Source of the DNA: Phycisphaerae bacterium
GTDB taxonomy: Bacteria > Planctomycetota > Phycisphaerae > UBA1845 > Fen-1342
DNA length: 8,634 nucleotides
Direction of reading: 5' to 3'
Assembly: GCA_022842805.1 (NCBI GenBank)
Contig: JALHOX010000188.1
Span: 1 to 8,634 of the forward strand
The position numbers were made by a program, and so were the translations under genes. Of the stretch, positions 1-5,964 are shown in pieces. Below the pieces are notes generated by a model. The model was not told where the DNA came from, searched no databases, and saw only the letters and a list, made by a program, of their open reading frames with translations. How positions within the stretch are numbered: position 1 is the stretch's first letter; each line of letters opens with the position of its first letter.

Positions 1-702
1 CTCGTAGTACTGCACGAACGGGTTGAGGTGCTTGCGGAGGATCTTGGCCGCCTCCACCAGCGCGTCATCGGGCGTCACGGTGCCCTTCGTCCAGACCTCG
101 AGGATCAGCCGGTCGTAGTTGGTCTTCTGCCCGACGCGGGTCTCTTCCGTGCGATACCGCACGCGCACCACCGGCGAGTACAACGCGTCGACCGCGATGA
201 TGCCCAGCTCGGTGTCGTCGTCGACCAATTCCGAAGCCGGGATATAGCCGCGACCGACGTCGGCCGTCAGCTCGACGGAGAACTTCACGTCGCCCGTCAG
301 CGTCGCGATGTGCTGTTCCGGATTGCGGACTTCGAGGCCCGCCTCGCACTGAAAGTCGCCGCCCTTCACCGCGCCGGCGCCCTTGCGCTCCAGCCGCATC
401 GTCTTCGGGCCGCTGCCGTCGATCGAGACGATCAGCGATTTGATATTGAGAATGATGTCCGTGACGTCTTCGAGCACGCCTTCGAGCGAGCAGAACTCGT
501 GATCCGCGCCGGCGATCCGGACGCGCGAGATCGCCGCCCCTTCCAGGCTCGAAAGCAGAATCCGCCGCAAGCTGTTGCCGATCGTCGCACCAAAGCCGCG
601 CTCGAACGGCTCGATCGAGAAACGACCGTACTTCGCCGTACTAGCGGCGTCATCCTTGATCACGCGGGCCGGCAGCTCCAGACCGCGCCAACGAATTCGC
701 AT
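1..702 (-). CDS. rpoA: DNA-directed RNA polymerase subunit alpha, 3' part outside window
   Basis: The 234 codons visible translate to a clear alpha-subunit N-terminal domain. Alpha dimerises and scaffolds assembly of beta and beta' in core RNA polymerase. Diagnostic motif: EPFERGFGATIGNSLRR at residues 31-47, followed by ILLSSLEGAAI; the Arg pair at 46-47 matches the LRR of the family assembly region. GVLEDVTDIILNIKSL is at 75-90 and the domain closes with PDDALVEAAKILRKHLNPF at 211-229. The frame is still open at position 1, so the linker and DNA-binding C-terminal domain lie outside the window. It is the last gene visible in the operon, 90 nt after rpsD. The ATG at 702 is chosen because MRIRWRGLELP resembles the usual N-terminus. 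A GTG two codons upstream (708) is better spaced from the GAGGAG at 720-715, and a further in-frame ATG lies at 786. Identity is certain; the exact start is not. Confidence 0.97.
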   Translation of the reverse strand, partial: MRIRWRGLELPARVIKDDAASTAKYGRFSIEPFERGFGATIGNSLRRILLSSLEGAAISRVRIAGADHEFCSLEGVLEDVTDIILNIKSLIVSIDGSGPKTMRLERKGAGAVKGGDFQCEAGLEVRNPEQHIATLTGDVKFSVELTADVGRGYIPASELVDDDTELGIIAVDALYSPVVRVRYRTEETRVGQKTNYDRLILEVWTKGTVTPDDALVEAAKILRKHLNPFVQYYE

Positions 703-705
703 CGA

Positions 706-737
706 CACTCGCCACTCCTCCGGCGCCTCTTGCGCCG
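706..737 (-). promoter_or_regulatory. rpoA ribosome binding site with adjacent GC hairpin
   Basis: On the minus strand a 6-bp GC stem (CGGCGC at 737-732, loop AAGAG, GCGCCG at 726-721) sits directly against a strong Shine-Dalgarno GAGGAG at 720-715. The spacing from this site is 6 nt to an in-frame GTG at 708 and 12 nt to the in-frame ATG at 702, so the site favours the GTG on spacing. Whether the hairpin affects translation is unknown. It does not pair with the Shine-Dalgarno itself. Confidence 0.55.
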
Positions 738-766
738 CGTTCAGTTCGCCGAAACGCTCCAGCACT

Positions 767-784
767 CCCCCCGCCGCCGCCGCC
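767..784 (-). repeat. Short G run and GCC/GGC triplet repeat in the rpsD-rpoA gap
   Basis: On the plus strand there are six C (767-772) followed by four GCC units (773-784). On the minus strand this would encode an Ala-rich start (MAAAAGG) if the in-frame ATG at 786 were used for rpoA. Such a tract is prone to slippage and to sequencing error. It lies upstream of the preferred rpoA start, so a length change there should not alter the core protein. Confidence 0.6.
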
Positions 785-792
785 ATCCGGCG

Positions 793-1434
793 TTAGCGCG
801 AGCAGAACTCGACGATCATCTGTTCTTCGACCGGAATGAGGACGTCCTCACGAGCCGGCAAGGCCACGACCTTCGCCGTCAGCTTGGCCACATCGACTTC
901 CAGCCAGCCCTGCGCCGGCGGGTTCGGAACGCCTTCCAGAATCGCCATCTGCGCTCGGGAATAGTTCTGCGAACGCTCGCGCGGATGGATCGTGATCACG
1001 TCGCCGACTTCGATCAGGTAGCTCGGTCGATCCACCTTGCGGCCGTTGACGAGGATGTGCCCGTGAACAATCGCCTGACGCGCACCGCGCCGACCGGCGA
1101 TCAGACGCGACTTGTACACCGCGTTGTCCAGACGACGCTCCAGCAGCTCCAGAAGCGCGATGCCGGTGTTCTTGGTCGACTTTTCGGCCTGCGCGTAGTA
1201 ACGCATGAACTGCTTATCCAGCAGCCCGTAGTGCCGCTTCACCTTCTGCTTTTCGCGCAGACGAACGCCGTACGCCGACGACTTGCCCCGCCGAAACGGG
1301 TGCATGCCCGGCGGGTAATTCTTGTACTCGCGCTCGAGCGGGTTCTTGCCGGTCTCGTCGCGCACCGGCTTGAGCATCAGATTGACGCCTTCGCGGCGGG
1401 CGAGGCGGTTCGACGGTCCTGTGTAACGACCCAT
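793..1434 (-). CDS. rpsD: 30S ribosomal protein S4
   Basis: This 213-residue protein is S4, a primary 16S rRNA binder that nucleates assembly of the 30S body. In E. coli it also represses the alpha operon and acts in transcript antitermination. The N-terminus MGRYTGPSNRLARREG and the block YPPGMHPFRRGKSSAYGVRL (residues 40-59) are typical. The S4 RNA-binding domain runs from about LLERRLDNAVYKSRL (97-111) through RQAIVHGHILVNGRKVD to IEVGDVITI (131-139). The end, WLEVDVAKL then EEQMIVEFCSR, matches the family C-terminus. The N-terminus has no cysteine cluster and the only Cys is at 211, so this is the zinc-free form. The ATG follows the rpsK stop after only 3 nt. Its Shine-Dalgarno (GGAG, about 10 nt upstream) lies inside the rpsK coding end, which suggests translational coupling. 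I do not recognise an S4-binding leader structure in this operon. Confidence 0.98.
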   Translation of the reverse strand: MGRYTGPSNRLARREGVNLMLKPVRDETGKNPLEREYKNYPPGMHPFRRGKSSAYGVRLREKQKVKRHYGLLDKQFMRYYAQAEKSTKNTGIALLELLERRLDNAVYKSRLIAGRRGARQAIVHGHILVNGRKVDRPSYLIEVGDVITIHPRERSQNYSRAQMAILEGVPNPPAQGWLEVDVAKLTAKVVALPAREDVLIPVEEQMIVEFCSR

Positions 1435-1437
1435 GGC

Positions 1438-1851
1438 TTAGACTCTCCGCTTCTTGCGCGGACGGCAGCCGTTATGCGGCAGCGGCGTCACGTCTTCGAT
1501 GGATTGAATGCGAAGGCCCGCGGCTTGTAGCGCCGTGATGGCCGACTCGCGCCCGGCGCCGGGGCCCTTCACGCGAACTTCAAGCTCGACCACGCCGTGC
1601 TTGCGGGCTTCCTGAGCGCACCATTGCGCCGCGCGCTGCGCCGCAAAGGGCGTGCTCTTGCGAGCGCCGGTGTACTTCTTTTCGCCGCCGCCCAGCGCCA
1701 CCGAGCCCGACGACGCCCAGCAAAGGGTGTCGCCGTTGGTGTCGGTGATCGTGACGATCGTGTTGTTGAACGTCGCGCTGATATGCGCAATGCCCTTCGC
1801 AACGTTCTTTCGAACGCGCTTCTTCGTTCCTGCTGATGCTGCCGTTGCCAA
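1438..1851 (-). CDS. rpsK: 30S ribosomal protein S11, TTG start
   Basis: This 137-residue protein is S11, which lines the 30S platform near the mRNA exit with S6, S18 and S21. Recognisable blocks are KKRVRKNVAKGIAHISATFN (10-29), TIVTITDTNGD (31-41), ARKSTPFAAQRAA (63-75), VKGPGAGRESAITAL (94-108) and the near-invariant end DVTPLPHNGCRPRKKRRV. The start is TTG at 1851-1849: GGAG at 1863-1860 is placed 8 nt upstream, and no ATG or GTG fits before the conserved N-terminus. Between Trp45 and the RKSTP motif there are about seven more residues than in E. coli S11 (the stretch SVALGGGEKKYTG). The gap to rpsM is 42 nt and to rpsD 3 nt. Confidence 0.97.
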   Translation of the reverse strand: MATAASAGTKKRVRKNVAKGIAHISATFNNTIVTITDTNGDTLCWASSGSVALGGGEKKYTGARKSTPFAAQRAAQWCAQEARKHGVVELEVRVKGPGAGRESAITALQAAGLRIQSIEDVTPLPHNGCRPRKKRRV

Positions 1852-1859
1852 CGCTGCGA

Positions 1860-1863
1860 CTCC
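1860..1863 (-). promoter_or_regulatory. Shine-Dalgarno that fixes the rpsK TTG start
   Basis: GGAG lies 8 nt before the TTG at 1851 in the 42-nt gap after the rpsM stop. It is the only good Shine-Dalgarno in this gap. It supports TTG initiation, since no ATG or GTG lies in frame between it and the conserved S11 N-terminus. Confidence 0.7.
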
Positions 1864-1893
1864 AAATGTTCGCGGGTTCGACCCTGACGCGAA

Positions 1894-2277
1894 TTAACGC
1901 ATTTCCTTGATGCTCTTCTTGCCGGCGACCGTCTTACGCGGTCCCTTGCGGGTGCGGGCGTTCGTCCGCGTGCGCTGGCCGCGCACCGGCAGACCACGCA
2001 TGTGGCGAATGCCGCGGTAGCAGCGAATCTCGCGCAGCCGGGAAATGTTCTGCGCGATCTGACGCCGCAACTGGCCTTCGACCGGATATTCGTTTTCGAT
2101 CATCACCGCGATCTTGCTGACCTCTTCCTCGGTCAGCGCCTTCGCCTTACGCGACGGATCGATGTTCAGGGCCTTGCAAATCTTGCTCGCCAGATACGGG
2201 CCGATGCCGTACAGGTAGCGGAGCGATACGTCGATTCGCTTGTCGGCCGGCAGATCCACACCGGAAATACGAGGCAT
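1894..2277 (-). CDS. rpsM: 30S ribosomal protein S13
   Basis: This 127-residue protein is S13, a 30S head protein that contacts the P-site tRNA and forms bridges to the 50S central protuberance (L5 and 23S rRNA). The N-terminus MPRISGVDLPADKRIDVSLR is followed by YLYGIGPYLASKIC (21-34), the helix-two-turn-helix region common to S13. NISRLREIRCYRGIRHMRGL (77-96) and VRGQRTRTNARTRKGPRKTV (98-117) form the conserved basic tail that enters the decoding region. The ATG at 2277 has an AAGGG about 7 nt upstream. It lies 32 nt after rpmJ and 42 nt before rpsK. In E. coli this position begins the S4-regulated alpha operon, but the 32-nt leader here is too short to show such a fold. Confidence 0.98.
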   Translation of the reverse strand: MPRISGVDLPADKRIDVSLRYLYGIGPYLASKICKALNIDPSRKAKALTEEEVSKIAVMIENEYPVEGQLRRQIAQNISRLREIRCYRGIRHMRGLPVRGQRTRTNARTRKGPRKTVAGKKSIKEMR

Positions 2278-2309
2278 TGTCGGTCCCTTCGCTCAGTCGA
2301 TGATACGAA

Positions 2310-2426
2310 TCAGCCCTGACGCTGCTTATGACGCGGATTCGCCTTGCAAATCACGCGCACAATGCCGCGACGACGGATGATCTTGCAGTTTTCGCAGACG
2401 CGCTTAACGCTGGCACGCACTTTCAT
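2310..2426 (-). CDS. rpmJ: 50S ribosomal protein L36, zinc-binding form
   Basis: This 38-residue protein is L36, a small 23S rRNA binder of the 50S. The sequence MKVRASVKRVCENCKIIRRR, ending NPRHKQRQG, is almost the textbook one. The zinc ligands Cys11, Cys14, Cys27 and His33 are all present, so this is the zinc-dependent form. The frame is open further upstream to 2492. The ATG at 2426 is chosen because it gives the exact family length and has GAGG 6 nt upstream. It is the first gene of the alpha-type block, 75 nt after map, behind the hairpin at the map end. In many bacteria infA sits immediately upstream; it is absent here. Confidence 0.97.
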   Translation of the reverse strand: MKVRASVKRVCENCKIIRRRGIVRVICKANPRHKQRQG

Positions 2427-2485
2427 CACACACCTCACACTCGCCGTCGACCCGCGCTTCGCAAACCGAGCGCCGCGAGCCGACG

Positions 2486-2517
2486 AAAACACCGCCGGGA
2501 GTCATTTCCCGTCGGTG
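2486..2517 (-). terminator. Terminator-like hairpin with short U tract at the end of map
   Basis: On the minus strand CACCGACGGGA (2517-2507) can pair with TCCCGGCGGTG (2500-2490). That gives an 11-bp GC-rich stem with one A/G mismatch and a 6-nt loop, followed directly by TTTT (2489-2486) and then CGTC. The map stop codon TGA (2504-2502) lies in the loop. The shape is that of an intrinsic terminator or attenuator, though four U is short. A full stop here would need a separate promoter for rpmJ to rpoA, and I see no convincing one in the remaining 59 nt, so partial termination or an RNA processing or stability role is equally possible. Confidence 0.5.
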
Positions 2518-3299
2518 AGAATTTCAATCCCGTTCTCGGTCACGGCCACCGTATGCTCATAGTGCGCCGCGAGCGAGCGATCCTTCGTGACCACCGACCA
2601 GCGGTCGCGGTCGCGATACTCCCAGTCCGGCCGGCCGCCAGTCACCATCGGCTCGACCGCCAGCACCATGCCCGGCAACAGCTCAAAATCCGAGCCGCGC
2701 AGCGAGCGGTCGAAATAGTTCGGCACCTTCGGCTCTTCGTGCATCTCGCGGCCGATACCGTGGCCCACAAACTCACGCACCACGCCATAGCCGAATTTCT
2801 CGACGTAGGCCTGAATCTTTCGAGCGATCCGGCTCCACCGTTCGTAGGGCCGCATCTCGCTGATCGCAAGCGTCAGCGCTTCCTGCGTCGCGTTCAGCAG
2901 ACGCTGCGTCTGACCGCTCACCTTGCCGACCGCGTACGTATACGCCGAGTCGCCGCAATATCCGTTCAGCCGCACGCCGCAATCCACCGAGACGATGTCG
3001 CCCGCTTGCAGCGGTCGATCGTCCGGCACGCCGTGAACGATCTCTTCGTTCACCGACGCACAGATCACGGCCGGGAATGGAAACCGCGCCTGCGGGTTTC
3101 GCACACCCAGAAACAGCGGCGTCGCGCCGGCCCGCTGAATCAGCGTCGCCGCGCGATCGTTCAACGCGGCCGTGCTCACGCCGGGCCGCACCATTTCCGC
3201 CAGAGCCTGCAGAACCTGATGCACGAGTCTTCCCGACGCGCGCATCTTCTCAATCTCCGCTCGGCTCTTCAGCACGATCTGACGTGCTTCGGCCTTCAT
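2502..3299 (-). CDS. map: Methionine aminopeptidase, type I
   Basis: This 265-residue enzyme removes the initiator Met from nascent proteins when the second residue is small. The pita-bread fold metal ligands can be placed: Asp106 and Asp117 (VSVDCGVRLNGYCGDSAYTY), His180 (VGHGIGREMHEEP), Glu216 (MVLAVEPM) and Glu248 (AHYEHTVAV). The substrate-side His89 (NEEIVHGVPDD) is also present. Ligand spacing is close to E. coli MetAP, with no long N-terminal zinc-finger extension, so this is the short bacterial type Ia form. The start ATG overlaps the adk stop (ATGA, 4 nt). There is no strong Shine-Dalgarno before it, so it is probably translated by coupling with adk. Its stop codon sits in the loop of a terminator-like hairpin. 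Confidence 0.97.
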   Translation of the reverse strand: MKAEARQIVLKSRAEIEKMRASGRLVHQVLQALAEMVRPGVSTAALNDRAATLIQRAGATPLFLGVRNPQARFPFPAVICASVNEEIVHGVPDDRPLQAGDIVSVDCGVRLNGYCGDSAYTYAVGKVSGQTQRLLNATQEALTLAISEMRPYERWSRIARKIQAYVEKFGYGVVREFVGHGIGREMHEEPKVPNYFDRSLRGSDFELLPGMVLAVEPMVTGGRPDWEYRDRDRWSVVTKDRSLAAHYEHTVAVTENGIEILTDGK

Positions 3300-3964
3300 G
3301 CCGACGCGTCCAGACGCGCCAGCAACTCAAGCGCCGCGGCGTGAACCGTGGCCGGCGCCAGCGACGCATCCACCGAACGCAGAAGTCCCTGACGTTCGTA
3401 ATACTCGATCAGCGGCGCCGTTTGCGTTCGATACGTCGACAGCCGCTTCACAATCACCTCTTCGCGATCGTCCTCACGCTGGATCACCGCGCCGCCGCAG
3501 CGATCACAACGGTCACCCGCCTTGGGCGGGGAGAATCGAACATTATATGTAGTCGCGCATTCTTTGCAAACGCGACGCGTAACGATTCGCTCGATGATGG
3601 TCGCGTCCGGCAGATTAAAGTAAATCACGCCGTCGATCGGCAGCTTCCATTTTGCCAGCCCCGCGGCCAGCGCCTCAGCCTGCGGAACCGTGCGCGGGAA
3701 ACCATCCAAGATCCAACCGCGACCCGCGGCGACGCGCTCCAGGCCCGCCAGAATCACCCCGGTGATGATGTCGTCCGGCACCAGCGCGCCGCTCCGCATG
3801 TACTCGTGCGCAGCAAGCCCGATCTTCGATTCGGCCTTCACCTCGGCCCGCAGGATGTCGCCGCTCGACATCGCCGCCCAGCCGAACTTGTCGTTCAACA
3901 GCTGCGCCTGGGTGCCCTTTCCGGTGCCGGGCGGACCCAAAAAGATCAGGTGCTTGGCCTTCAT
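3296..3964 (-). CDS. adk: Adenylate kinase, long form with zinc-type LID
   Basis: This 222-residue cytosolic enzyme converts ATP plus AMP to two ADP. The P-loop GPPGTGKGT is at 10-18, the AMP-side motif SSGDILRAEV at 33-42, the signature GWILDGFPRT at 83-92, and the LID from about 128 (VTRRVCKEC). Four LID cysteines (C133, C136, C153, C156) are spaced CX2C-X16-CX2C, as in zinc-binding LID domains of many non-enteric bacteria. RLSTYRTQTAPLIEYYE (174-190) supplies the conserved catalytic Arg region. The ATG at 3964 has GAGG 8 nt upstream in the 15-nt gap after secY. It overlaps map by 4 nt. The place between secY and map is standard for spc operons. Confidence 0.98.
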   Translation of the reverse strand: MKAKHLIFLGPPGTGKGTQAQLLNDKFGWAAMSSGDILRAEVKAESKIGLAAHEYMRSGALVPDDIITGVILAGLERVAAGRGWILDGFPRTVPQAEALAAGLAKWKLPIDGVIYFNLPDATIIERIVTRRVCKECATTYNVRFSPPKAGDRCDRCGGAVIQREDDREEVIVKRLSTYRTQTAPLIEYYERQGLLRSVDASLAPATVHAAALELLARLDASA

Positions 3965-3979
3965 CGACGACGCCTCGGC

Positions 3980-5332
3980 TTACTGCCGCCCCTTCACGCG
4001 AGCTGCGCCGCCGCCCTCGCCGCCGAGGAAGCCCTCGTAGTTGCGCATGATCAGGTTGGCCTCGAGCCGGTGGATCAGGTCCAGCGCGACGCTGACCACG
4101 ATCAGCAGACCCGTACCGCCCAGGAAAGCCGAGATGCCGAACGGAATCCGCAGGTAAACCGCGACGACCGACGGGATGACGGCGATCAACGCCAGAAACC
4201 CGGCGCCGACATAGGTAATGCGCGTGTTGACCGATTCAAGATAGTCCGCGGTGCGCTTGCCCGGACGCAGACCCGGAATGAAGCTGCCGCTGTCACGCAG
4301 GTTGTTCGCGATCTCTTTGGGCTGAAACGTCACCGAGCCCCAGAAGTACGCAAAGAAGAACACCATCAGCACGTAGGACAACGTGTAGAAGTATTCGCCG
4401 GGGCGGAACGCGTCATTCAAAAACCGCCACACCGCTGTCGGCCAGGCGATGCTCTCCAGCCAGCCGAAAAGCATCGTCGGGAAAAACAGAAACGAACTGG
4501 CGAAGATGATCGGCATCACGCCGCCCTGGTTGATTCGCAGCGGCAGGTAGTGCCGCGCACCGCCGACGACCCGCCGGCCGCGAAGCTGCTTGGCCTGCTG
4601 AATCGGAATGCGCCGTTGCGCCTGCGTGATCAGGATCGCCCCCGCCACGACCGACACGAACGACACGATCATGAAGATGACCTTGCCCGCGTTCATCTCG
4701 CCGGTCGGCCCAAAGCCGTTGTAGATATCTACAAACACGCTCGGCAACTGACACACGATGCCCGCCATGATGATCAGCGACACGCCGTTGCCAATGCCAT
4801 ACTCGTCAATCTGCTCGCCGATCCACATCAACAGCAGCGTTCCCACCGTCAGCGCTGGGATCGCCACCAGGAAAAACGCCGTCGACCAGCGAAAATCGGG
4901 CATCACCAGTTGGTTCGCATTCATATAGCGAACCCAGAACACGGCCTGAATCAGCGCCAGAAGCACCGTCAGATAGCGCGTATATTCGTTGATCTTGCGT
5001 CGCCCCGGCTCGCCCTCCTTCTGCAGCTTTTCCAGCGCGGGCACGACCGACGCCGTCCCCAGCAACTGCAGAATGATCGAGGCGCTGATGTAGGGCATGA
5101 TGCCCAGACCGAAGATGGTGCTCTGCCCCAGATCGCCGCCCGTGAACATGCTGAAGAGCTGGGCCGCCTCGGATGCGCCGCCCCCGCCCCAGTGCGTCCG
5201 CAGGCGATCCTGATCCGCGCCCGGCAGCGGCACATAAAAGCCGATGCGGTAAACGCAGAGCATCATCAGGGTGAACAGCACCTTCTTGCGAAGGTCGGGA
5301 ATGCGAAACACGTTGGCAAACGCGCGAAACAC
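3980..5332 (-). CDS. secY: Protein translocase subunit SecY, GTG start
   Basis: This 450-residue inner-membrane protein is the SecYEG channel for export and membrane insertion. About ten hydrophobic segments are visible: near 17-37, 76-95, 119-136, 150-171, 183-203, 216-237, 271-292, 316-335, 372-393 and 399-420. Family signatures are the plug and TM2 region SMFTGGDLGQSTIFGLGIMP (61-80), EQIDEYGIGNGVSLIIMAGI (173-192), RINQGGVMPIIFASS (266-280), the cytosolic loop after TM8 with FIPGLRPGKRTADYL (351-365) that contacts SecA and the ribosome, and the C-terminal HRLEANLIMRNYEGFL (421-436). The start is GTG at 5332, supported by AGGAG at 5346-5342, 9 nt upstream; no ATG fits. It lies between rplO (60-nt gap) and adk (15-nt gap). 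Confidence 0.98.
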   Translation of the reverse strand: MFRAFANVFRIPDLRKKVLFTLMMLCVYRIGFYVPLPGADQDRLRTHWGGGGASEAAQLFSMFTGGDLGQSTIFGLGIMPYISASIILQLLGTASVVPALEKLQKEGEPGRRKINEYTRYLTVLLALIQAVFWVRYMNANQLVMPDFRWSTAFFLVAIPALTVGTLLLMWIGEQIDEYGIGNGVSLIIMAGIVCQLPSVFVDIYNGFGPTGEMNAGKVIFMIVSFVSVVAGAILITQAQRRIPIQQAKQLRGRRVVGGARHYLPLRINQGGVMPIIFASSFLFFPTMLFGWLESIAWPTAVWRFLNDAFRPGEYFYTLSYVLMVFFFAYFWGSVTFQPKEIANNLRDSGSFIPGLRPGKRTADYLESVNTRITYVGAGFLALIAVIPSVVAVYLRIPFGISAFLGGTGLLIVVSVALDLIHRLEANLIMRNYEGFLGGEGGGAARVKGRQ

Positions 5333-5392
5333 GGATGAATTCTCCTGGCCGTCGAGTCAGGAACTCCGCGCCTGCCGACGCAACAATCGCAC

Positions 5393-5929
5393 TTAGGCAG
5401 GCTTGCGGGACTTGCTCGCGGCGAGACGCGCCTTCTTGACCGAATTTCGCTTCTCACGCCACTTCACCGAAGCCGGCTTGTCCGTCAGAAGCGTAAGCTT
5501 GCCGCCGGCCTTCTCGATCGCGGCCTTCGCGCTCTCGCTGGCGGCGTGGGCGGTGATCTGCAACGCGTGCGAAAGCTCGCCGCTGCCCAAAATCTTCACG
5601 CGGGCGCCGGCCTTCGAGATCAGCCCGGCCTTCGCCAGCGCCGGTCCGTCGACCTTCTCGCCCTTCGCGAACCGCTCCGAAAGTGTGCCCAGGTTCACGG
5701 GCTCATATTCGACGCGGAAGTTGTAGTTGTTGAAGCCGCGCATCGGTGCACGGCGAAACAGCGGCATCGAACCGCCGATGTGCAGAAACGGCGAACCGCC
5801 GCCCGCTCGCGACTGGCCACCCTTCTGGCCGCGACCACAGGTCTTGCCGCGCTTGCCGCTGCGACCGCGACCGACACGCATGGGGCGTCGATCGGCTCCG
5901 GCCTGGGCGGTGATTTGGTGAATCATCAT
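5393..5929 (-). CDS. rplO: 50S ribosomal protein L15
   Basis: This 178-residue protein is L15, a late-assembly 23S rRNA binder. The basic Gly-rich N-terminal extension is typical: RVGRGRSGKRGKTCGRGQKG (18-37), then SRAGGGSPFLHIGGSMPLFR (40-59) and RGFNN. The globular part follows, with VNLGTLSERFAKGEKVDG, VKILGSGELSHALQITAHAA (111-130) and AAIEKAGGKL, which normally ends the protein. About 30 basic residues follow (KWREKRNSVKKARLAASKSR region), making it longer than the 144-residue E. coli protein. The frame is open far upstream into rpsE. The first ATG of MMIHQ (5929) is chosen because AAGGAG at 5945-5940 is 10 nt away; the second ATG at 5926 is possible. It follows rpsE by 35 nt with no rpmD between. 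Confidence 0.97.
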   Translation of the reverse strand: MMIHQITAQAGADRRPMRVGRGRSGKRGKTCGRGQKGGQSRAGGGSPFLHIGGSMPLFRRAPMRGFNNYNFRVEYEPVNLGTLSERFAKGEKVDGPALAKAGLISKAGARVKILGSGELSHALQITAHAASESAKAAIEKAGGKLTLLTDKPASVKWREKRNSVKKARLAASKSRKPA

Positions 5930-5964
5930 CGGGGCTGCACTCCTTGCCACTATCTCAAATTCGC

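Noticed and set aside
28..1530. A 500-codon open frame on the plus strand
   Set aside because: It is antisense to rpoA, rpsD and part of rpsK, has the same Arg/His-rich shadow composition, and has no ribosome binding site or family motif.
2278..2309. S4-type autoregulatory pseudoknot before rpsM, as in E. coli
   Set aside because: The leader is only 32 nt and I see no nested pairing around the rpsM start.
2427..2492. Upstream 22-codon extension of rpmJ
   Set aside because: The L36 family starts at MKVRASVK, and the ATG at 2426 has its own GAGG. The extension covers the map-rpmJ gap without conservation I can recognise.
2328..3344. A 338-codon open frame on the plus strand
   Set aside because: It is antisense to rpmJ and map, with no domain and low-complexity basic composition.
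3077..5338. A 753-codon open frame on the plus strand
   Set aside because: It is exactly antisense to map, adk and secY, which are certain genes. Its translation is Arg/His/Gln-rich with no recognisable domain. Long stop-free antisense frames are expected in GC-rich coding DNA.
5342..5362. Possible stem TCCTG/CAGGA that would hide the secY Shine-Dalgarno
   Set aside because: Only 5 bp with a 10-nt loop. It is too weak to separate from chance without conservation data.
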